The notes below the pieces were generated by a model. The model searched no databases and had not been told where the DNA came from. It was given only the letters and a program-made list of their open reading frames with translations. The position numbers and the translations under genes are program-made. From Prorocentrum cordatum (Eukaryota; Sar; Dinophyceae; Prorocentrales; Prorocentraceae), in the NCBI GenBank assembly GCA_963575745.1, contig CAUYUJ010020560.1, positions 291,001 to 355,000 of the forward strand: 64,000 bases of DNA, written 5' to 3'. Numbering within the stretch: the stretch's first letter is position 1; every line of letters begins with the position of its first letter. This document shows, one piece after another, positions 21,606 to 33,062 of this stretch.

Positions 21606-22934
21606 CTAGGTCTGTGTTAGAAAGCTGAGACCTGGAAAACCAGTTGAACATCGTTGAATTATGCCTCTAGGAAGCTCCTTGGGAGTGGTATTGGAGGCAT
21701 CTTCAAGCGTCTTCGAGGCGGTTGAAGCCGTCTTGAGGCTATCTTAGCTATCTTGGGCATCTTGATACGACATCCGTTGACTCTGGGCCCTCTTAGACCG
21801 CCTTGGGGGCCTCTTGCGACGCTCTTGACGGCCGAACCCCCGAGAGTTCTGGCATCCGTGACCGGCACCGCCCCGGGACAGCCCAGCAATTGCCCGGGGC
21901 CCGCCCGGGATTTGCAGGGGCTACCTTTTCGTCTGGGGACCCCCAAACAGGGGCAGCCACGCGCGCGCAAACTGGCCCGCGAATTGTTCCAACCCCCTCC
22001 TTCCCCTTTTCGGGGACATGTGAATCAATGTTCCTTAATACTATACACACACTCCTCCATGCGACTGGTCGCCAACCAAAAACAATGCCGAACCCATGCT
22101 CCCCATCCCCAAATCATCCCACTCAGAAAACAATGCAAGACACAGTCCGTTTTCCAATTCGGAGCTTGCGCAACCAATTTGATGCGGGTCCCCCACCACC
22201 ATTGATCCCTGCCAAACAACAAAACAAAGTACACGATCGTGGAAATTCTTGAGTCATGTTCGTGATGGCCGCGGGTACTTTGTGTTGTTTTATTGACGGG
22301 ACGGCGGGGGCGTCAGCATGTTGCCTGCTGTGCGCAAAACCACCATCCATGTCAAACAAATCATACAACATGCACCTCGCAGCAAAATGTGGATCGTGCG
22401 CGGCCACCCCGCGGTCACTGTCAAGTAGTTTTTGACAGGAACGGCAGGGGTGGTGACGCATGGTCTGTTGTGTGCAAGCCCACCAGAAACGATGATGGGC
22501 AGTGGGTTTCGAGAAGGATGGTGGGGGCTGGCATGTTTCCCGATGTGCGCTGTCACGTGCGCAGGCGCACCTGACACACTCTGCGCGTGCCCCGAACGTG
22601 GTGCACCTGGCGCGGATGGAGTCTGCGGCAAACCTCGCGAACGTTGAGCACGTAGCGCATATGGCGCACCAGGCGTGCCCGGCACGCTCGGCCCCAGTAG
22701 TGCCTGGCGCGCGTGGCGCGCCTGGCACGCGTGGCGCACCTCGCCCCACCGTCGCGCATACGGGGTCGGTTGTGGTTCCCGGTAGCTGCCCATCCAAAAA
22801 CGACCGCTGAACTCACGCAGGCTCGGATGTTACTTATGCGTTGGGAAGGCGGGTGGGGGTGAGCTAGACGATTTGCTCTCTAGGAGGGTGCACGGGGGAG
22901 GGCGCGGGTCGTTCGAGCGCCCTAGATGGCGTCG
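21606..22934. other. Kinase intron segment with minor repeats
   Basis: 22270-22330 and 22425-22480 share 'ttgac(a)gg(g)a(c)ggc(g)ggggtgg...gcatg' and 'tgtgtgcaa' blocks, also seen diffusely at 25199-25250 and 25530-25560. 22600-22745 is a degenerate GTGGCGCGCCTGGC repeat. No gene. Confidence 0.4.
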
Positions 22935-23255
22935 GCGAGAAGGCCGACATCATTGGTCCCACGTGGGTTTTGGACCCACGTTGGCCTCCTGGGGGGCTGT
23001 AGTGTACTACCCCCCTCTTTGATCGATCCCCTCCTAGAAGGCCCCGAGATTGCCCCCGAGGCTTCCAAGAGTGCTCCAAGAGGGCCCCAAGAGGCGCACA
23101 GGAAGCCCCGCGAGGCCCCTGAAAAAAAAGGTCCCAAGAAGAGCCCCAAGAGAACCCCACGAGGCCCGAATAGCCTCCCCGGCGGCACCCCCAAGACGCC
23201 TTAGAGGCACCCGCGGCCGCCAAGAGGCCCTCAAGACGCCCCAAGTGGGCTCGCA
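22935..23255. repeat. GGCCCAAGA array C with the 85-bp leader block
   Basis: Starts with 'gggttttggacccacgttgg', 'cctcctggggggctgtagtg' and 'ctttgatcgat', matching the leader of array A at 12880-12985, then runs into CCCCAAGAGGC units. Confidence 0.8.
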
Positions 23256-23637
23256 TAATTTTCCAAGACGCATCCGAAGATACTCCGAAAAGGCATCCCG
23301 AACACCTCTGGTCCTTCTGTTTGCTCTCCTCCTCCTCCTCATCCACCTCCTCCCCTGCCGCGGGTTCCCCGCCCCCATCCCCCTCCCCCTGCTCTTCCGA
23401 TTCCGCCTCCATCCTCCCCCCTTTTCGGGGCACAACGACGTCGCCGGCCTGTTTTTGCACTGCATGCTCACACCCGTCCCTGATCAGGGCAACTCGCCTG
23501 GGCATCGTTTATGGATGGGATTGCGGGGCCTGTCGTTCGCGAGCGTTGCGGAAGAGCCGCATGCCGTCAGAAAATCGCAAAACAGCATGCCACAATCAAA
23601 ATTAAGCCGCACGCGCACAGGCGAACTGCGCAGGCGC

Positions 23638-23805
23638 TCAGCAGGCGAGGAGGACCAGGCAGACCACCAGGTCCACGCGCAGCGCCAAAATGACGACGAA
23701 AAACAGACCAATGTAATCGATGACCACCGCCGCGTAGCCGAGGAGGACGTAGGCGACTCCGGATCGCCAAGAGGATTGGCCAGAAGACCGAGTGCGCGGA
23801 GACAT
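23638..23805 (-). CDS. Hypothetical 55-residue membrane protein (uncertain)
   Basis: ATG at 23805, stop TGA at 23640-23638. After a Ser/Arg-rich start (MSPRTRSSGQSSWRSG) most of the rest is hydrophobic (about residues 18-54: VAYVLLGYAAVVIDYIGLFF and more), enough for one or two membrane spans. Its ATG is 3 bp from the 29-bp motif that also lies upstream of the permease. It sits inside a kinase intron on the same strand. It may be a real small gene, an exon of a longer one or chance. Confidence 0.3.
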   Translation of the reverse strand: MSPRTRSSGQSSWRSGVAYVLLGYAAVVIDYIGLFFVVILALRVDLVVCLVLLAC

Positions 23806-23807
23806 CG

Positions 23808-23836
23808 CTAGTGGGGTTACGCGAAGCGTCTAGAAT
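23808..23836 (-). promoter_or_regulatory. 29-bp motif, copy 2
   Basis: GTGGGGTTACGCGAAGCGTC plus TAGAAT on the plus strand, 28 of 29 bases as at 929-957. No SL relic lies between it and the ATG here. Confidence 0.45.
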
Positions 23837-23839
23837 AGT

Positions 23840-24366
23840 CACGCCCCTTTTTTGCGTTCCCCTTTCCACTGCTTTTGTCAGATCCCACGTTATCATCCCC
23901 CTCCCCCATTGTTGCCAGCCCCGACCCCGAGGTCCCAAACTTGCCCAAACCGTAATAATCGTTGTTCTCTTTCGTTCTCCTATTCTGTGCCAAAATGCTT
24001 TCCTCCTCGTTCTCCTCGTCCTCTTCGTTCTCCTCCCCGTTCTCCTCGGTCGTCATCTTCGTCGTTCTCCTCCTGCCAAAATCTTGAGGAGGGCGAGGAC
24101 GAGAGGGCAAACTGCTCGTCCTCCGTATCAGGGCACACGCCAATATGGACTGCAAGTCGGTCGGAAGAAGTAAGTAAAGGCATGGAATAGGAAGGCGGCT
24201 AAAGTAGATTGGGCTCAGCGCCGCCCAGAGAAAAACAAGGCACGACAATAGCAGATCGATTCTAGAAAGAGGAAGGCGCTTGAACTAGATTGGGACCTGG
24301 GAATCCAAAAATATATTGCACCCCGCAGTTGCGGATAAAAGTGAGGGGGCGGCGAGGACGCCGTCA
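23840..24366. other. Kinase intron segment, nothing recognised
   Basis: Mostly pyrimidine-rich (TTCTCCTCG repeats near 24000-24075). 'tagattgggctcagcgccgc', 'cccagagaaaaacaa' at 24205-24240 resembles 28303-28335. Confidence 0.4.
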
Positions 24367-24895
24367 GTCTGCGAGGTTTTGAGGAAGCCCGCCGCAGGCG
24401 CCAAACTTTCACAAATTATGAAGTGAGCCCGCCGCAGGCGCCGCTTTCTTCGTTAAAGCAATGTGGGTGGATCGCGGGGTGGGTCGCGGGTGGGTCGCGG
24501 GTGGGCCGCGGGCCGGGTCGCGGACGGGTCGCGTATGGGTAGCGGGTGGGCCGCGGGCCGGATCGCGGAATGGGACACGGGGTTGGTCGCGGGTAGGTCG
24601 CGGAGTGGGTCGCGGGCTGGGTCGCGGGGTGGGTCGCGGGGTGAATCGCGGGGTGGGTCGCGGGTGGGTCGCGGGGTGGGTCGCGGGTGGGTCACGGGCG
24701 GGTCACGGGGTGGGTCGCGGGTGGGTCACGGGCGGGTCACGGGGTGGGTCGCGGAGTGGGTCGCGGGGTGGGTCGCGGGTGTGTCGCGGGGTGGGTCGCG
24801 GGGTGGGTCGCGGGTGGGGTCGTGGGGTGGGTCGCGGGGTGAGTCGCGGGTGGGTCGCGGGCGGGTCGGGGGGGGACGAGGACAACAGCAACATC

Positions 24896-24928
<33 letters not shown>

Positions 24929-24960
24929 CATTTAAGACTGGGGACACTCCGTTCTCACCA
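24367..24960 (+). repeat. Composite repeat with GGGTCGCGGGGT minisatellite core, copy 1
   Basis: Left module: GTCTGCGAG, GCCCGCCGCAGGCGCC twice, CACAAATTA and CAATGTGGGT. Core: about 400 bp of GGGTCGCGGG(G/T) 12-13 bp units (24468-24875). Tail: (CAA)n at 24885-24927. The complete order is repeated, inverted, at 40456-40955. Confidence 0.85.
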
Positions 24961-25683
24961 GTGCCAGGGTTTTCATAGGAGGCGGGCAATACCCCCACTT
25001 TGTGGGGGGGCCGGTTCAAGCTCTACCAAATTTCCAAACGACTCTTCGCCACCACCCACACCCAGCTTCCCGCCCTATGACGTTCGGACACTTCACTTCG
25101 TGGCATGCGGACGACCGTGGCTACTATTCAGGGCCCCGCGGCCGACGACGACGGCGTGCGCGCGCGAAGAAAAAACGAATGTGTCCCATATGGTATTATT
25201 TGACAGGGATGATGGCCCTGGCATGCGCGCAACCGTTGTTGCAGAAGTTCGAAGCACGTGAAAAAGTTGCTCGCAAGAGCCCGTTTGACAGAAATGTTGA
25301 AAAAATATTGGGTTTCCTCAGAAATCCGCAAGAGCGCGCAAGATGATTTTTTGAAACTTTTTTTTGAAAAACCATTGGGTTTTCATGTTTTTATGTTAAA
25401 ATCGCTACGAAAACTAAGGTTTTGGAAGGATTTCATCTTGCGCGCGCGAGTGTGCACTTCGTGTCATTTTTTGCAAAGGATTCTTGAAGTTTGGTTATGT
25501 TAGAACAAGACATGTCATTTTATAGTGTTTTTTGACAGGGAAAGCGGGCGTCAACAAAACAACCGGATCTGGATGACATCGTTTTACCTGAGACTTCCTC
25601 ACGAAAATTATGAAAATGTGGCTGCGGCCTAGGCGCGGGGGGGGGGGCGTGCACCAGGGGGCCCAACAATAATTATTCTTTAG
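24961..25683. other. Kinase intron segment, nothing recognised
   Basis: 25150-25550 has several 'tttgacaggnan' blocks and a T-rich patch. No coding signal that I trust. Confidence 0.4.
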
Positions 25684-25755
25684 AATTAATAATGTTCAAC
25701 AACAGCCACAACCACAACCACAACCACAACCACAACCACAACCACAACCACAACC

Positions 25756-25795
<40 letters not shown>

Positions 25796-25905
25796 ACAAT
25801 AATCCTCCCCGCGGATCCCCACTTCAGCCACGCACCCGGGAACAAAGAATGAGCGTTCGGCCCCCTCACTCTGACCTACTGTCAACGACCAGCGAGTACC
25901 GATCC
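25684..25905 (-). repeat. Tail module of the composite repeat, copy 3
   Basis: (CAACCA)n/(CAA)n at 25700-25798 followed by 'ccacttcagccacgcacccg', 'ggaacaaagaatgag' and 'ccctcactctga'. This is the reverse complement of 40456-40535. The minisatellite core is absent. Confidence 0.7.
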
Positions 25906-26097
25906 GTGGATCTGGCGCGTGGGCGCCGGATCCACAGGTCGAGAAGACCATATGGGGGGGACGGAGCGGGCTGTGGGTGCGTGTTGTCGGATGGGAGTCC
26001 CCGCTCGAGCGAAAGCCTCCCCCGCGGTCCAACAGCCCGCGCCCATACCCATAGCCAATCCTCCTCCTGCCGACCTCCCCTATGCGTGCAGTCAACC

Positions 26098-26245
26098 CGT
26101 GGCACAAGGATGCGCGGTAAGGACGCAAACGCCTTGGAGGCCCATGTTGACATCTCGAGCGAGGTTGGCGAGCGAGAGCCGCTCAGGACGGGCCGAAGGG
26201 GCAGGGACGCAGGGGCAACCCCTGGGAGGGCTGCCCGTCCTCATC
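26098..26245 (+). repeat. Interspersed repeat (GATGCGCGATAAGGATGC family), copy 2
   Basis: 'aggatgcgcggtaaggacgc', 'cttggaggcccatgt', then 'ggg(c)cgaaggggcagggacg' and a 'cctcatcacgcggg' end. It parallels 3983-4140. Confidence 0.55.
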
Positions 26246-26492
26246 ACGCGGGCTGACTGCACGGGTTTGTGCGTTGTTCGCTCGTCGGATACGTGGCGCT
26301 GGTGCCGCCCGATCCGACGACGGAGCGCGCCGATGCCGCAGGGCAACAGGACCCGCCACCAGTCCACGCACGCACCCGAATGGGAGCCGCGCGTGTGTGC
26401 GCCAAGATCTGCTAACCTCCGCCCGAAGAACAGAGCTCATTTTTTTGTTGAACGCACCACGCTCGCGAGCACACCGCGAAGAATGTGCAGTC

Positions 26493-26605
26493 GGCCCGCA
26501 TCATAATGATGCGCGATGAGGATGCGAGGGCCTTGGAAGACCACCTCGAATCTTTTCGAGCGGGGCGCGGCCAACGAAAGTGGCCAAGGATGGACCGAGG
26601 AGGTC
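26493..26605 (+). repeat. Interspersed repeat (GATGCGCGATAAGGATGC family), copy 3
   Basis: 'gatgcgcgatgaggatgcga', 'ttcgagcggggcgcggccaa', 'cgaaagtggccaaggatgga': the closest match to copy 1. 26606-27251 has no gene. Confidence 0.65.
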
Positions 26606-27251
26606 ACCGCACAGTGCGCAGTGGAAACTGGGAACATCAATTCTTGGTCATTTTACTGTCCCCGGCTTTACAAATATCTGCGCTTCCTCGACGCAATGAC
26701 TGTCCGCTCCCTTGTCCGTGCCAGGCAGGCGTGCATCGCTCCCCTGTGCGGGAGGAAGCGGCAGGGGCTCCACATGGGATGCACTGGTGAAGGAGACATC
26801 TCGGAGGAGGAAGACAGAAGAGTGAAGGATTTTGTAAGGATTGCCGCCATCACAAACATAATATAAGGCTAGAAGCTCAACTAACTTTGGGAGCACATCG
26901 AGAGAAACTATATCTGGATGCTCGCAGCGCGTCTTGGAAAATAGGCACTCCGATGGGCTCCACGAGATCCCCCCGCCTTAGCTTGGACTGGCCGGAAACA
27001 CACAGGTGCCGCAGAACCAAACTCCGAGCGCATCGTAACAGAATGCTGCGGCGCGCCCAGTCGGGGGAGGCAGGGGGGGGGCCTTCTGAGAAGCCTCGGA
27101 GTGCCTCTGGCCTTCTGGGAAGCTTTCGAAGTCTCCTCCGAAGACGCACAGCCCCCAGCGATGTGTAAGCCCGTCGGCGGGAGGGAGTCTGGCAACCTGC
27201 CATCGACGGCCTCCATGGGCGAACCGCCACTCTTCAGCCACAGACGAAGGG

Positions 27252-27444
27252 AGGGTTCGAGCAGGGGATCGACTACAAACTACAGAATTGATCCACCCCG
27301 ACATTTGTTTTCGGGCCGAATTTTCAACAAACGAACGTCGAAAATTTGCGGATCTGCGCAGGTTCTACGAATTGTTTGTGGATTCGACCAGAAACGCCAA
27401 GTCGGGGGTAAAGCAAATCTATCGTCGATCCCCTACTCGAAGGG
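27252..27444. repeat. Foldback element, CGAGTAGGGGATCGAC family, copy 1
   Basis: TTCGAGCAGGGGATCGACTA on the left is mirrored by GTCGATCCCCTACTCGAA on the right. A better copy is at 35386-35575. Just before it, 27060-27150 resembles the GAGAAGGC foldback family. Confidence 0.7.
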
Positions 27445-27549
27445 CGAGTGGGGTAGGAGAAGGAGGGCAAGGACCACAGAGAGCATGGCGCACGCCGGAA
27501 GAGCGCGACGCGGAGCGCAGAGGAAAAACGAGGAACAGGGCGCGTGCCG

Positions 27550-27905
27550 ACGAGGAGATGGAGGACGAGGACGACGACGAGGGGAGGAGGACGAGGACGA
27601 GGACGAGGACGAGGAGGACGAGAAAAGGAGGACGAGGACGAGGAGGAGGAAGAGGAGAGGAGGGCGAGGGCGAGGACGAGCGGAGGAGACAGAGCGCAGG
27701 AGCCCAACCGCCAGAGTGCCACTTGGAAAGACTTCAGCACCTCCCTCCTTCTCTCTCTCTCTCTCTTTTCCCCATCCTCCTGCTCCTTCTTCACGCACTC
27801 TCTTCTATATACTCCTCCTCCTCCTTGTCCTCCTCCTCCTTCTCCTCCCTCATTGACCCTCCTATCTCCCCAATCACCCTCCTACTCCTCTACTCGAAGG
27901 ACGTC
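27550..27905. repeat. (GGACGA)n purine tract followed by a TCC/TCT pyrimidine tract
   Basis: Purine-only triplets to 27720, a short mixed stretch, then TCTCTCC/CTCCTCC to about 27900. The adjacent purine and pyrimidine blocks are not simple inverted copies. Confidence 0.85.
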
Positions 27906-28069
27906 AGCTATCCACCAAAGCCGATCTTGGCTGGTGCGCTCCAAGATCCAAGGATCCCACGTGTGCACGGACAGGATCAGTGAGGTGGATAGGTGACATT
28001 CCTCGAATCTCCTCTCCCACTGCCTCCGACCCCTAAGATCTGCGGCACGAGGTGCAACCTTTAGCATAC

Positions 28070-28155
28070 CGCCGGGTGCCCACCAACGGTGTAGCGGCAC
28101 CGCTGGAGTAGCTCAAATCCTTGCTCAATCCGAAGTCGCATAGCTTCACGACTTC
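28070..28155 (-). CDS. Protein kinase exon (DFG motif, activation loop)
   Basis: After AGAGAG|G the frame gives EVVKLCDFGLSKDLSYSSG, then AATPLVGTR: the magnesium-binding DFG, then an activation loop with Ser/Thr/Tyr residues and the GT that precedes the P+1 loop. The exon enters in phase 0 from the catalytic-loop exon (...LLVAPGLPGEK) and leaves after 86 nt at CG|GTATGC, a canonical GT donor. The kinase is of the RD type. It lies 5.7 kb downstream of the HRD exon and 7.3 kb upstream of the APE exon. Confidence 0.8.
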
Positions 28156-29300
28156 CTCTCTTGGGCTCCACGAATGCCGACGTGCCCGCCGAAACAATCT
28201 CCGAGACGCATGATCCGCCTCGCTTGCCTGCTCTTGAAGGACTTGCTCACCCGTCGGTGGGAAGACGTATGTAAAAACATGAAATATGAAGTCGGATCAA
28301 ATAGATTGGGTTCGGGCCCGCCCAGAGAGTAACAACACACACCAAATGCACTGCTCAATGCTATCGTGTCGGAAGGGCAAAACTATGGTTTGAAACATAA
28401 TTGGGATAAAACTGTACAGATGCCGGTGTCGCCGGACAACTTGGTGGCCAGGCCGACTGGGGAACCAATCAAACGTGTCGCTGAAGCAGGCGACTTGGGA
28501 GGTTTGATTACGCACGATGGGCGAGTTGGAAGCGATTAAACTGACGTCTGGGCGAAGGGAAGGGGTATTCTGGCAATCATGCTAGATCTGGAATCAGGCT
28601 TCAATTAGCAAAGCAGGGGAGGTACAAATCTACACCAGTTGCGAAATTAGCAGATATTATACTCACTGGATTCGTTATGGCTTTTGACGACTGATAGAGC
28701 AAGGTTGAACGCGTTCCCTTGCAGATGCTTGCGAATATATTAGGTATTCCTCATTCCTACGATCCGAGAATATGAAACGCCACTGGATCGGAGCCACTCT
28801 CCTCTATTTCATGTGTACACCAAGTGAAGCTACACACAAAACAAAAACGCTTCTCAACAAGATAACTCCTTGGAAAAAAACAGTGGTGTGCAACGGCGAT
28901 GGCACGCCCAAGAACTGGGCTTACCGACGGCGCAGACGTAGACCCAGGCAACAATGAACACAATCCGTCCACAAGCTGGATCAGGTGTGCGTGAAACTGT
29001 TTGTGTCCACCCTCTCCCCTCTTCCATCTCTCCCCCCTTCTCTCCCCCTTCCCCCTGCTTGGCGCGCCGGACGCAACCCTGGCAATGTTTTAACCACGCT
29101 TTCTGCCCACGCGTCCTTCATGGATGCACGGCTTTCGTATCGCGGCAAAAGTATATCGGTTCTCGAAGTAGGAAGGCGCTAAAGTAGATTGGAATATGGG
29201 AGTCCAAAGGTGCCTATTTTCAGCGACCGGCGTGTACCTGTTTCTTGCTGCCTCGACTCGTACCTCTGTGCACCTGCCCCTCCGGAGCGATAACAGGGCC
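28156..29300. other. Kinase intron segment, nothing recognised
   Basis: AT content rises at 28300-28960. No frame resembles a known protein. 'tagattgggttcgggcccgc' at 28303 repeats text at 24205. Confidence 0.4.
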
Positions 29301-29314
29301 CCGAGCCTCGCCCC

Positions 29315-29500
29315 TCCCCCCGAAGCTAGCGCAGATGCAGCGCATCCCAGACATTCTGACGCCCGCGCTCTGAGCTGCGAGGGCCACGCGGACGGCGTGG
29401 CACAACGGCCTACGTATTGGCAGCGGTCATTGGCGGGCCCCGATACCCCCCCGAAGCTAGCGCATGCAGCATCCCTGCTCAAGGCCTGGCACAAGGCATT
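29315..29500 (+). repeat. Local repeat, GCCACGCGGACGGCGTGGCA unit, copies 1-2
   Basis: 'ggccacgcggacggcgtggc', 'cctacgtattggcag', 'ccccgaagctagcgcatgca' and 'atccctgctcaaggcctggc'. The same order recurs at 29785-29960 on both sides of the foldback at 29582-29762. Confidence 0.65.
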
Positions 29501-29581
29501 ATGGCGCGGAGGAAAAGCAGGAGGAGGAGGAGGGGGAGGAATAGGAGGAAAAGAAAGGAGGAAGAGGAGGACACCCGAAAC

Positions 29582-29762
29582 GGGTACGGAAAACTGGGTA
29601 CAATGCCCAACAACACATGTTGTCCAACACCGACAGCGGCCGCTGTTATGGCAAGCGACTATTTGTCTTCAGAGAACAACACCAACGGCGGCGCGGACAG
29701 CGAGTCCTGTTTAGAATGAACAGGATCTGCTGTTGGGCATCGTACTTATTCTTTCCGTACCC
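29582..29762. repeat. Foldback element, GGTACGGAAA...GCCCAACA family, copy 1
   Basis: Left GGGTACGGAAA...GTACAATGCCCAACA; right TGTTGGGCATCGTAC...TTTCCGTACCC. The core has CCGACAGCGGCCGCTGTT and GGACAGCGAGTCCTGTT. Relatives lie at 52776-52957 and, partial, at 32815-32945 and 35260-35385. Confidence 0.7.
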
Positions 29763-29784
29763 GTGCCAATCGTCCCTAGTAAAG

Positions 29785-29960
29785 GCCACGCGGACGGCGT
29801 GGCACAATAGACTACGTATTAGCAGTGAATTTGTCGAGCCTCGACCTCCCCGAAGTTAGCGCATGCAGTGTATCCCTGCTCTCAATGCTTGGCACAGGGA
29901 GATGAGGCGCCAGCGCTCTGGGCTGTACAGGCCACGCGGACGGCGTGGCCCAGTAGCCTG
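29785..29960 (+). repeat. Local repeat, GCCACGCGGACGGCGTGGCA unit, copies 3-4
   Basis: Second pair of the unit described at 29315-29500. Confidence 0.65.
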
Positions 29961-29994
29961 CGTATGGGCAGTGGTGCTTGGCGTTCCGCGGGAC

Positions 29995-30130
29995 CAAATC
30001 GTGAGCACGCGCTGTCACGATACAAGGCCCCTGGAAGCCCAAACCGAAGATGAAGCTGGAGCCTCATGGCCCGTCGCGAAAGGTCGGGATGGGCCGAGGG
30101 GTAGGGATGCACGGGCATCCATGGACGGCT
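29995..30130 (+). repeat. Interspersed repeat (GATGCGCGATAAGGATGC family), copy 4, diverged
   Basis: 'acaaggcccctggaagccca', 'ggtcgggatgggccgagggg', 'tagggatgcacgggcatcca' follow the order of copies 1-3. Confidence 0.45.
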
Positions 30131-30499
30131 GCTGTGTTTCGCTGTCAACGCAACTGCTCGACGAGCATACGTCCCAAGACGAAAATACTGCCCAAGCATG
30201 TACAAGATCCCCTTGAGCAACCAGAGCGTGTTTGTATCGAGTCGCCAGCTCTGACCAACATCGTCAGTCAAAAAGCAGTGCAAAACCAAAAGTATATCTT
30301 TCTTGCGAATTGCATATTCGACTCATTGGGACATTATACGGCCAAAGCACTGCACATCGAACGCATGCGATGCAACGTGGCGAAAGTCACTTGAACATCT
30401 TATTCAGAAGATGCACACGGATGAATAGGAGTTGGAGGAGGTTCAGTAGGACGGGTACATTGAGACTTCCACACATAGAAACATTGCCCTTAAAAACAT

Positions 30500-30830
30500 C
30501 TGTATCGTTAACGGTAAAACTTCCCCCTCCCCCATTCGCCTTCGTTATCCCTCCTCGCCATCTCATCCATCACTCATCCCCCATCATGCCATCCTCCTCC
30601 TCCTCCTACTACTCCCCCTCCTCCTCCTCCTCCTTCTCCTCCTCCTGCACCTGATCGTGATCCTCCTCCTCCGCCTCCTCTTCCTCCCACTTCCTGCTCT
30701 TCTCATTCCTCCTCCTCGTTTATCGTACCCGTCCTCGTCATCGTTATCCTTCTCCTGCTCCCCCCCCTCATTCTCTCCTCATCACCCCCCCCCACTCCTC
30801 CTTTCCTCTTCTCCTCCCTCCTTGTATCCG
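30500..30830. repeat. Pyrimidine-rich CTCC tract
   Basis: TCCTCC/CCCCTCC repeats. No gene. Confidence 0.8.
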
Positions 30831-30954
30831 CCACTGTGCCCCCTTGCACGTTGAGGCGTGCTAGAATACCATGTGCTGTCTGGTAGGGTTGTTGTTGTAA
30901 TCTTCTAAGGGGCCCCTCCCAACAGCACCTCTCCCTGGGCGGCCATGGCGCCTC

Positions 30955-31545
30955 CCTGGGGCTCTCCAAGGCTTCCATGACGGCCCAAAGGCCCCGAACA
31001 CGATCCAAGAGGGCTCCGAGTCGCCGAACGATCGCTCGAAGACGCCCAAGATGGCCTCAAGATGGCGCAAGAGCCTGTCAAGGTGCCCCAAGAGACCTCG
31101 AAGAGGTCTCCCACGAGGGCCCCCAAAGCACAAGTAATTGATTGTCCTTGCGTGTTTGCCAGGTTTGGGCGGTCTCGCCTTTTCGGCTTGCGACGCTCCA
31201 AGAGGACCCAACATGCCCCCCAAACCGCCTCAAACCGGCCGAAGAGGCCTACAAAGGGCACCAAGATGCCCTAAGAGCGCCCCGAGACGGCCCAAGAGGC
31301 GCCAAGACGGCCCAAGAGGGCTCCAAGACGGCTCCCAAAGGAGCCCCAGAGAGGGAATACGAACCGAAAATCCGAGCCTTCAACAAGGGGCCCACAGGAG
31401 GTCCCAAGGGGCGCCCAAGAGGCCCCAAGAGGCCACCAAGAGGCCCCAAGAGGCCTACAATTCCCCCAAGAGGACCCTGTTTTGCCCCTATGAGGCTTCA
31501 AAACTGCCGCCAAGACGCTCCCGAGAGGCCCCCCCACGAGATTCC
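30955..31545. repeat. GGCCCAAGA array D
   Basis: Units like CCCAAGAGGCC, with an insert at 31133-31210 ('ttttcggcttgcgacgctcc') in the place taken by the inserts of arrays A and E. Confidence 0.85.
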
Positions 31546-32035
31546 AACGATCGCGCCGCATCGCCAACGTGGCGCCATCGGCAAACCCTCAGACGAGGCC
31601 AGGACAGTCACAAAATCGGACATGAGTAGATCTGGGATCTTTGAGATGGGGCGGTTCTGAAGAACGCATCGGACGCCACGGCCTTCTCAAAACGTCCAAA
31701 AACGCTCTAGCGTTCCAGAACGCTTGAGGCAACTCCTGGGAGGCCTTCGTCAGAACGATTATTAAGGATAGCAGGCACGAATTAGGGGCCAATAAGCCTA
31801 AGCCAGATCAATCCAGATTAAGCCCTGGCCCGGGATCAAGCCGTATTCAATGAGATGAAGTCGGATTGCGCGGGAACTAGCCGGATCAGGCAAGCTTTCT
31901 AGCAGGGATAAACCAGCGCCGATTCAGAATTAAACATCCCACGAAATGCATCCTGGGGCCCTCCCAAGAGGCCCGAAAAGGGGAAAAACGAGGGAAGGGT
32001 AGCAGTATAGGTATGATTTCCTCCTGTGAGACACG
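31546..32035. other. Kinase intron segment, nothing recognised
   Basis: Contains 'taagccagatcaatccagat' style short repeats (31798-31840) and no gene. Confidence 0.4.
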
Positions 32036-32258
32036 AATTTATTACGGGGAGACGTAGGACTCGGGTACGGGGAACTTGGTTTCTCCTGACGAGGCCATCA
32101 TGAAAATGACGATACTCAATCTGAAATTTGACGCGAGCTCCCGCTGCAGACATTCCACGAACACTGCATGGACCGTCAAAATCCGGGACGCGCTCGTCAA
32201 AAAGTGCTGGCAAACCTGAGTTCTGGCGTACTTGAGTTTGACGTTTCCACGGTAATTA
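32036..32258. repeat. Foldback element, ACGTAAGACTCGGGTAC family, copy 1
   Basis: Left AATTTATTACGGGGAGACGT-AGGACTCGGGTAC; right GTACTTGAGTTTGACGTTTC-CACGGTAATT. The internal part 'gtcaaaatccgggacgcgct', 'cgtcaaaaagtg' is shared with 45519-45711. 32259-32814 is without features. Confidence 0.75.
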
Positions 32259-32814
32259 CCCTGTCCTAGGCCGCCTACCCGAGACCCCACCAGCCCGGAC
32301 CCCACGGCGACCCTTCCAGAAGCTCCGCCAGGCCAAAGGTCACAAAAGGAGGTGCCCGCGAAGGTCCTGGGCGACCAGGATAGGCTGCACAAGCGCACAA
32401 AAAGCTCCAATCCTCAAGCTTCAGAGGGGGGAGGATAACACTACTGCTGCGAGAGCATTTTTTATGCGTGGCGATCGACAGCGTTACGTAGGGGGTGGGA
32501 GGGAGGGAGGGCACGGGGGGCACACCGAAACGACTCCTCCTCCCCAGCTGTGCGTGTCCAGCACCACAGGATGTGGGGCGGGACGCACTGGGGGGGAATG
32601 CGTTGCGTTATGGGATGGGAAGGGAATGGGGAGGTCATAACGCGTGTAACAACGCCCAGATGGTAAACTAACCAAAACCCCTACCCTTCTCCCCTGGCCA
32701 CGGCTGGACTCGCCTCGAAATCGTAGGCACAACGCGCCCCCGGAGAGGTCCACGGAGCCCTGGATCTGCCAATGCCCCCACTGTGGCAGGCCCGAATTCT
32801 GCATGGAAAAGATG

Positions 32815-33062
32815 GGCACGAAGCTGGACAACAAATGTCGTCCAGAGATGACCGCGGCCGCTCTTGGGCAGGAGCCTTTCTGGATGCAGTGGACAACGTC
32901 CACGACGACACCGACAGTGATTCCTATTCAGCGCTGGGCAGTACCTGCTGTCGGCCGTCCAATAGGCCTCCTAGATGGGGTCGGAGTAGATGGCGTCGAA
33001 GGATCGCGCCGCATCACCGATGCGTCGGAGGTGCATCGGCGACGCCGGCGGTACACAGGCGC
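32815..33062 (+). repeat. Partial foldbacks: GCCCAACA family next to AGGCCTCC family
   Basis: 32830-32945 carries 'gaccgcggccgctcttgggc' and 'gacaccgacagtgattcc', the core of the 29582 family. 32964-33062 begins AGGCCTCCTAGATGGGGTC like the element at 33484 but lacks a clear right arm. Confidence 0.55.
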
